From NCBI GenBank assembly GCA_038230275.1, contig JBBRNO010000203.1:1-9119 (forward strand): DNA of 9,119 bases, written 5' to 3'. Made by a program: the position numbers and the translations under genes. Source of the stretch: JANXXV01 sp038230275. Lineage in GTDB: Bacteria > Acidobacteriota > Terriglobia > Bryobacterales > Bryobacteraceae. The notes beneath the pieces are model-generated. The model searched no databases. It saw nothing but the letters and a program-made list of their open reading frames with translations, and was not told the origin of the DNA. Numbering within the stretch: position 1 is the first letter of the stretch; each line of letters opens with the position of its first letter. Shown one piece after another: positions 4,335 to 9,119 of the stretch.

Positions 4335-7300
4335 ATGCCCATCGTTCCCATTCCACGCCTGCTCCCCTACCTCCTGGTAGGGCTCGCTACATCCCAATTG
4401 CCAGCCCAGGATAGTCAGGTCTTGTTCAATCGCGACATCCGTCCTATTCTCTCTGATAAATGCTACACCTGCCATGGGCCCGATCCCGGAAACCGTAAGA
4501 CCAAACTCCGCTTCGACGTAGAAGCTGTCGCCACCTCCGACTTGGGCGGCCGCTACGCCATCGTCCCCGGCGATCCTGGCAAGAGTGAAATGATTCGCCG
4601 CATCACCGCGGAAAACAAAGCAATGCGCATGCCCCCAGCCAGTTCTGGAGCCACTCTCAGCCCTCATGAAATTGACCTCATGCGGCAATGGGTGCAGCAA
4701 GGCGCCAAATGGCAGAAGCACTGGTCCTTCATTCCCCCGGTGCGGCCGGCCTCACCCGTGGTGAAGAACACAGCATGGCCGCGCAACCCAATCGATCTGT
4801 TCATTCTGGAGCGCCTGGAGCGCGAGAACCTGTCGCCGTCGCAAGAGGCCGACAAGGAGCGTCTCATTCGACGCGCCTCCTTCGATCTAACCGGCCTCCC
4901 GCCCACCTCGTCAGAAGTTGCGGAATTCGTTAAGGATGCATCCCCGAAGGCTTACGAAAAGGTGGTGGACCGCCTGCTCGCCTCCCCAAGATACGGCGAG
5001 CGTATGGCTGTCCGCTGGCTTGATGCCGCGCGCTATGCCGACACCAACGGCTACCAGACCGACGCCGAGCGCTCCATGTGGCGTTGGCGCGATTGGGTGA
5101 TCGGCGCGTTCAATCGCAACATGCCGTTTGACCGCTTCACCGTCGAACAGATCGCAGGAGATTTGCTGCCCGGCGCAACGCTCGACCAAAAGATCGCTAC
5201 CGGTTTCAATCGCAACCACCGCGGTAACGGCGAAGGCGGCATCATCCCGGAAGAGTATGCCGTCGAGTATGTTGTGGACCGCGTAGACACAACGTCAACC
5301 GTCTGGCTGGGCCTCACCATGGGATGCGCACGCTGCCACGATCACAAATACGATCCCATCTCGCAGAAAGAGTTCTATCAGGTTTACGCCTATTTCAATA
5401 GCATTCCGGAACGTGGCAAGGCTTTCAAGTATGGCAATTCCCCGCCTGCCATTCCGGCGCCGACAGCGCCCCAGCAGCTTCAGCTGAATGAATCGAACCA
5501 GAAAGTATCAACCGCGGCACGCCACTTCGCCGCAATGAAAGATCGGATCCACCATGCCCAGTCAGCCTGGGAGAAGTCGCTCGCCGGCAAACCGTCCATT
5601 CATTGGAGTCCCGAACGCGGACTGCTGGCGAACTTCTCTCTGGATACCGATAATCCGAAACTCACGTGGGATCCGAAGGGTCCAGAGTTCGTCCCGGGCA
5701 AGATACAGCACGCCGCCGCCTTTGACGGCCTTCGCGTTGCGGGCGCCGACGACATCGCCAACTTCGACTTTTACGACAAATTCACTCTCGCCGCTTGGAT
5801 CTTCCCCACCTCCGGCACTGGAGCCATCCTCACTCGAACCGAGGACGTTCCCGAAGCCATGGGCTACGGACTGTATCTGAAAGATGGCAAACTGCAAGTT
5901 AATTTAGTGGATCGCTGGTTGGATGACGGCGCTCGCGTTGAGGCCAACACCAAGCTGACGCTCAACCAATGGCATCACGTCGCCGCGGTCTATGATGGAA
6001 CGCGCATGGCGGAAGGGATCAGGATCTACGTGGACGGCGTGAGTCAAGAGTTCACCACCATCGTGGATGATGTGAACCAGACTTTCGCCTCCAAGCAGCC
6101 ATTTCGCATCGGTGGCGGCGGCGGACCGGAAAACCGGTTCCACGGTCAGATTGAGGACGCGCGTGTCTATCAAGTGGCCATCACGCCTGAAGAAGTGGCG
6201 ATGCTGTCTGATCCGTCGCCGCTGAATCAGCTAGTGGCGATACCTGCCGACCGGCGCGCGCTGGCACAAAGTCAAAAGTTGGAACTGGCCTTCGTTAGCC
6301 ACTTTGCATCAAAGCCAATCCGGCAAGCCTGGGAGCAGCTTACCCAATCGCAAGCAGATCGCGAGAAGTTGATGGCCAGCTTTCCCACATCGATGGTCAT
6401 GCAGGAACTCCCCGCGCCGCGCGAGGCCTTCCGGCTGATTCGCGGCGCCTATGACCGGCCCGGCGAAAAGGTGACGCGAAGTCTGCCCGCGGTCCTTCCG
6501 CCATTACCCGCAGGTGCTTCCAACGACCGTCTGGGTCTCGCAAAGTGGATGGTCGATCCGGCAAACCCGCTCACAGCTCGCGTCGCAGTGAACCGCTTCT
6601 GGCAGATGTACTTCGGCACCGGAATAGTCAAGACCTCGGAAGATTTCGGCTCTCAGGGAGAGTGGCCCAGCAATGCGGCCTTGCTCGACTGGCTCGCTAC
6701 TGAATTCATAAGCACCGGCTGGGACATTAAGGCGATGCAGAAAACCATCGTGATGAGCGCTACCTATCGCCAATCGTCGCGCGTCACGCCTGAGTTGCTG
6801 CAGCGCGATCCTGAGAATCGCCTCCTCGCGCGCGGTCCGCGCCTGCGAATGTCCGCCGAAATGGTTCGCGATCAAGCTCTGTCAGTCTCCGGACTCTTAG
6901 TCGAGAAACTGGGCGGCCCCAGCGTGAAGCCTTACCAGCCAGCCGGACTGTGGAAGGAACTCTCCGGTGGAATCGATTACGTTCAGGACAGCGGCGAGGG
7001 TCTCTACCGGCGCAGCCTGTACACCTACTGGAAGCGCGCCTCCCCGCCTCCGTCCATGATGACGTTCGATTCCGCCGGACGCGAAATTTGCACCGTGCGC
7101 GAAACCCGAACGAACACGCCGCTGCAAGCCCTCACGTTGATGAACGACGTGACGTATGTGGAAGCCTCGCGCGCGCTGGCGCAGCGCATGATGACCGAAG
7201 GTGGAACCAGCCCGGAGCAGCGCATTGGCTTCGCCTACCGCGTTGCCACCGCTCGCGAACCGTCGAAAGCACAGACGCAGATCCTGCTGGATGGCTTCCG

Positions 7301-7463
7301 GTTTAACCTGGACCGCTATCAAACCGACCGCAAAGCTGCCGAGAGTTTGCTGAAGGAAGGCGAGTCCCCGCTCAACCCGAAACTGGATGCCAGCCAATTG
7401 GCTGCCTACACTACCGTGGCCAGCCTCATACTGAATTTAGACGCAACGGTGACCATCGAATGA
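4335..7463 (+). CDS. Exported PSCyt1-PSCyt2-LamG-PSD1 protein (planctomycete-type cytochrome)
   Basis: The 1042-residue product has a signal peptide (MPIVPIPRLLPYLLVGLATS, probable cut near QLPAQ-DS). Domains follow in this order. PSCyt1 (PF07635, ~30-125) carries the haem motif CYTCH at 43-47. PSCyt2/DUF1549 (PF07583, ~147-355) begins WPRNPIDLFILERLERE and carries a second CxxCH, CARCH at 331-335. A LamG/concanavalin-like module (~428-625) has FTLAAWIFPTS, NQWHHVAAVYDG, IRIYVDG and FHGQIEDARVY. PSD1/DUF1553 (PF07587, ~729-1040) has NPLTARVAVNRFWQMYFGTG and TRTNTPLQALTLMND. The architecture is complete and of normal length for LamG-bearing members. The ATG at 4335 has only a weak purine tract before it but gives a good signal peptide. 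Covalent haem at residues 43-47 is expected; whether 331-335 binds haem is not certain. The biochemical role is unknown; carbohydrate binding is inferred from the LamG fold. It shares an ATGA overlap with the DUF1501 gene. Confidence 0.93.
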   Translation: MPIVPIPRLLPYLLVGLATSQLPAQDSQVLFNRDIRPILSDKCYTCHGPDPGNRKTKLRFDVEAVATSDLGGRYAIVPGDPGKSEMIRRITAENKAMRMPPASSGATLSPHEIDLMRQWVQQGAKWQKHWSFIPPVRPASPVVKNTAWPRNPIDLFILERLERENLSPSQEADKERLIRRASFDLTGLPPTSSEVAEFVKDASPKAYEKVVDRLLASPRYGERMAVRWLDAARYADTNGYQTDAERSMWRWRDWVIGAFNRNMPFDRFTVEQIAGDLLPGATLDQKIATGFNRNHRGNGEGGIIPEEYAVEYVVDRVDTTSTVWLGLTMGCARCHDHKYDPISQKEFYQVYAYFNSIPERGKAFKYGNSPPAIPAPTAPQQLQLNESNQKVSTAARHFAAMKDRIHHAQSAWEKSLAGKPSIHWSPERGLLANFSLDTDNPKLTWDPKGPEFVPGKIQHAAAFDGLRVAGADDIANFDFYDKFTLAAWIFPTSGTGAILTRTEDVPEAMGYGLYLKDGKLQVNLVDRWLDDGARVEANTKLTLNQWHHVAAVYDGTRMAEGIRIYVDGVSQEFTTIVDDVNQTFASKQPFRIGGGGGPENRFHGQIEDARVYQVAITPEEVAMLSDPSPLNQLVAIPADRRALAQSQKLELAFVSHFASKPIRQAWEQLTQSQADREKLMASFPTSMVMQELPAPREAFRLIRGAYDRPGEKVTRSLPAVLPPLPAGASNDRLGLAKWMVDPANPLTARVAVNRFWQMYFGTGIVKTSEDFGSQGEWPSNAALLDWLATEFISTGWDIKAMQKTIVMSATYRQSSRVTPELLQRDPENRLLARGPRLRMSAEMVRDQALSVSGLLVEKLGGPSVKPYQPAGLWKELSGGIDYVQDSGEGLYRRSLYTYWKRASPPPSMMTFDSAGREICTVRETRTNTPLQALTLMNDVTYVEASRALAQRMMTEGGTSPEQRIGFAYRVATAREPSKAQTQILLDGFRFNLDRYQTDRKAAESLLKEGESPLNPKLDASQLAAYTTVASLILNLDATVTIE
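7460..7463 (+). promoter_or_regulatory. ATGA stop-start overlap
   Basis: The PSD1 stop (TGA) and the DUF1501 start (ATG) share bases. This is the usual arrangement for translational coupling and stoichiometric production of partner proteins. Confidence 0.85.
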
Positions 7464-8887
7464 AACCCATTGACCTCACACGCCGGCATTTTTTCAGCCG
7501 CGCCAGCACCGGCATCGGTGTCGCCGCACTATCCAGCCTGCTGCAAAACGACCTCGGCGCAAGCGAAGGCGCGCTGCCCGGCATCCCTCACTTCGCGCCA
7601 AAAGCGAAGCGCGTCATCTATCTTTTTCAATCCGGCGCTCCCTCGCAAATGGAGCTCTTCGATCACAAGCCCAAGCTCAAACAATACCGTTCCAGCGAGT
7701 TGCCCGATTCCATCCGCCAGGGCCAGCGCTTGACCGGGATGACCTCCACCCAAAGCAGCTTCCCGGTGGCGCCATCCATGTTTGAGTTCGCGCAACACGG
7801 CAATTCCGGCGCGTGGGTTAGCCAGTTGATGCCGCACACGGCAAAGATTGCGGACCAACTCTGCTTCGTGAAATCGATGCACACCGAGGCGATCAATCAC
7901 GATCCAGCCATCACCTTCTTCCAAACCGGCTTCCAGATTGCAGGCCGCCCCAGCATCGGCGCATGGCTTTCCTACGGACTTGGCAGCGAGAATAAAGATC
8001 TGCCCGGCTTCGTTGTGATGGTGTCGCAAGGAACCGGCAATGCAGCGGACCAGCCGCTCTATGACCGGCTCTGGGGCAGCGGCTTTTTGCCTTCGAAGTA
8101 TCAAGGCGTCAAGTTCCGTTCCGTGGGTGACCCGGTTCTGTTTCTCTCCGATCCTCCAGGCGTTGCCAAGGCCAGCCGGTCCAGATTCATTGATGACCTG
8201 GGCAAGCTGAACCAACTGGAATACGAAGAGTTTGGTGATCCCGAAACCACCGCCCGCATCGCGCAGTATGAGATGGCGTACCGCATGCAGACTTCGGTTC
8301 CTGAATTGACCGACATATCGAAGGAACCTGCTCACACTTTCGAACTCTACGGACCCGACTCCCGCAAGCCCGGCACCTATGCCGCGAACTGTCTGCTGGC
8401 AAGGCGGCTTTCCGAACGGGGAGTCCGCTTCATCCAGCTGTTCCACCGGGGCTGGGACCAGCACAATCATCTGCCCAAGCAAATCGTCGGCCAGTGCCAG
8501 GACACCGACCAGGCCTCAGCCGCTTTAGTGCAGGATTTGAAGGAACGCGGACTGTTGGACGAAACGCTGGTAGTCTGGGGCGGGGAATTCGGCCGCACCG
8601 TATACTGCCAAGGCAAGCTCACCGCCGATGACTACGGCCGCGATCATCATCCCCGATGCTTTACCATCTGGATGGCCGGCGGAGGCATCAAGCCGGGCAT
8701 CACCTATGGCGCCACGGACGATTATTGCTACAACATCACGGAGAACCCGGTGGATGTGCACGATCTGCAAGCAACCATGCTTCACTGCCTGGGCATCGAT
8801 CATACAAAGTTGACCTTCAAGTTTCAGGGCCGCCACTTCCGGTTGACGGACGTGCACGGCAAAGTGATCAAGGGTTTGCTGGCCTAA
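7460..8887 (+). CDS. Tat-exported DUF1501 protein
   Basis: The 475-residue product begins MKPIDLTRRHFFSRASTGIG, with a twin-arginine motif RRHFFS at 8-13 followed by a mildly hydrophobic stretch, so it is probably folded before export by Tat. The rest is DUF1501 (PF07394), placed in the alkaline phosphatase/sulfatase superfamily. Visible family segments are RVIYLFQSGAPSQMELFDHKP (~51-71), GWDQHNHLP (331-339), GGEFGRT (374-380), GRDHHP (393-398) and PVDVHDLQATMLHCLG (430-445). Conserved Asp/His residues in these segments are candidate metal ligands. The start ATG overlaps the stop of the PSD1 gene (ATGA, 7460-7463), so the two are translationally coupled. DUF1501 genes are repeatedly found next to PSD1 genes in these phyla, which suggests a joint periplasmic function. 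The actual reaction and substrate are unknown. Confidence 0.93.
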   Translation: MKPIDLTRRHFFSRASTGIGVAALSSLLQNDLGASEGALPGIPHFAPKAKRVIYLFQSGAPSQMELFDHKPKLKQYRSSELPDSIRQGQRLTGMTSTQSSFPVAPSMFEFAQHGNSGAWVSQLMPHTAKIADQLCFVKSMHTEAINHDPAITFFQTGFQIAGRPSIGAWLSYGLGSENKDLPGFVVMVSQGTGNAADQPLYDRLWGSGFLPSKYQGVKFRSVGDPVLFLSDPPGVAKASRSRFIDDLGKLNQLEYEEFGDPETTARIAQYEMAYRMQTSVPELTDISKEPAHTFELYGPDSRKPGTYAANCLLARRLSERGVRFIQLFHRGWDQHNHLPKQIVGQCQDTDQASAALVQDLKERGLLDETLVVWGGEFGRTVYCQGKLTADDYGRDHHPRCFTIWMAGGGIKPGITYGATDDYCYNITENPVDVHDLQATMLHCLGIDHTKLTFKFQGRHFRLTDVHGKVIKGLLA

Positions 8888-8907
8888 ACAGGTGCAAGTC
8901 TCAATAT

Positions 8908-9117
8908 TCACGCTGAGAAACAATGGCCGGTAAGCTGAAGTACGGAGCTATGGGAGCGGACCGTCCGGCCCTTAACGCCCTGATCACTGCGCGGTCCGCC
9001 GAAGCCCTTGGCCGTTAGAGTGACCGACAATCCAAGCGCTAGCGCGACAAGGCGGAACACAGTGGGTCTATTATATGGCAGCCACTGCGCTTCTAGACTC
9101 TTCTTCCTGGCGCGTCC
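8908..9117 (-). CDS. Possible C-terminal part of an unidentified minus-strand ORF
   Basis: A frame open from the window edge gives 69 residues (GRARKKSLEAQWLPYNRPTV, a hydrophobic stretch FRLVALALGLSVTLTAKGFGG, then a basic/Ser-rich tail) before TGA at 8910-8908. It would converge on the DUF1501 gene with a 20-nt gap. The middle could be a membrane or signal segment, but the tail overlaps the GC-rich inverted repeats and reads like translated non-coding DNA. I do not recognise it. Confidence 0.2.
   Translation of the reverse strand, partial: GRARKKSLEAQWLPYNRPTVFRLVALALGLSVTLTAKGFGGPRSDQGVKGRTVRSHSSVLQLTGHCFSA
8956..8999. repeat. 8-bp inverted repeat with 28-nt loop
   Basis: GCGGACCG (8956-8963) is the exact reverse complement of CGGTCCGC (8992-8999). 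The transcript could form a GC-rich stem after the DUF1501 gene. There is no following T-run, so it is not a canonical intrinsic terminator. It might protect the mRNA 3' end or belong to a dispersed element. Confidence 0.5.
9036..9045. repeat. 10-bp perfect palindrome
   Basis: GCGCTAGCGC reads the same on both strands. It may be a protein binding site or part of the non-coding element at this end of the window. Palindromes of this size also occur by chance in GC-rich DNA. Confidence 0.4.
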
Positions 9118-9119
9118 GA

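Larger units (their letters stand above)
8888..9119. other. Downstream region without an assigned gene
   Basis: These 232 bases follow the DUF1501 stop. They hold an 8-bp inverted repeat (8956-8963/8992-8999), a short palindrome CGGAC-C-GTCCG (8957-8967), a 10-bp palindrome GCGCTAGCGC (9036-9045), and a 31-codon plus-strand ORF (8923-9018) with no good ribosome site or domain. On the minus strand an open frame enters from the window edge and stops at 8908-8910. A second plus-strand frame opens at ATG 9075 and runs off the edge; 15 codons are too few to judge. No T-tract terminator is visible after the DUF1501 gene. Confidence 0.55.

Noticed and set aside
7529..8482. 317-codon minus-strand frame opposite the DUF1501 gene
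   Set aside because: It is a shadow of a well-supported gene. GC-rich coding DNA often leaves the antisense frame open, and no domain is visible.
8956..8999. Intrinsic terminator after the DUF1501 gene
   Set aside because: The loop is 28 nt and no T-run follows the stem, so it does not meet the usual form.

Overview
The window is GC-rich DNA, densely coding with short gaps. The gene content suggests an acidobacterium of the Solibacter/Bryobacter type: planctomycete-type cytochrome (PSCyt1/PSCyt2/PSD1) and DUF1501 genes as a pair, a HypoGHL6-like protein, a secreted cyclase-family protein and a very Gly/Tyr-rich secreted protein. Planctomycetota or Verrucomicrobiota cannot be excluded from the sequence alone.

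Layout. 1-117 is the last 38 codons of an RND (AcrB/HAE1-type) efflux permease. 118-442 is a gap without a convincing gene; it holds a 39-codon ORF coupled to the permease stop by ATGA, and a hairpin-forming GC-rich element near 345-375. 443-1417 encodes an exported cyclase-family (PF04199) hydrolase. It overlaps the next gene, 1404-3329, a glycosyl-hydrolase-like protein (HypoGHL6-type barrel plus a glutamine-amidotransferase-like domain). That gene converges on, and overlaps by 7 nt, a minus-strand gene (3323-4150) for a secreted Gly/Tyr-rich protein built on a 42-bp tandem repeat. A divergent control region (4151-4334) contains a strong Shine-Dalgarno with an untracked 32-aa upstream ORF and a 17-bp inverted repeat. 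4335-7463 encodes a large exported protein with PSCyt1, PSCyt2 (DUF1549), a LamG-like domain and PSD1 (DUF1553). It is joined by an ATGA overlap to 7460-8887, a Tat-exported DUF1501 protein. 8888-9119 is non-coding or holds the end of an unidentified minus-strand gene, with several inverted repeats.

How the genes fit together. All four complete plus-strand products and the Gly-rich protein carry, or may carry, export signals, so the locus looks devoted to the cell envelope or periplasm. The PSD1-DUF1501 pair is a recurrent two-gene unit of unknown biochemistry in Planctomycetota, Verrucomicrobiota and Acidobacteriota. The LamG-like module and the neighbouring glycosyl-hydrolase-like gene make carbohydrate or glycopolymer processing a reasonable but unproven theme. 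I see no complete mobile element, CRISPR array, tRNA or rRNA.
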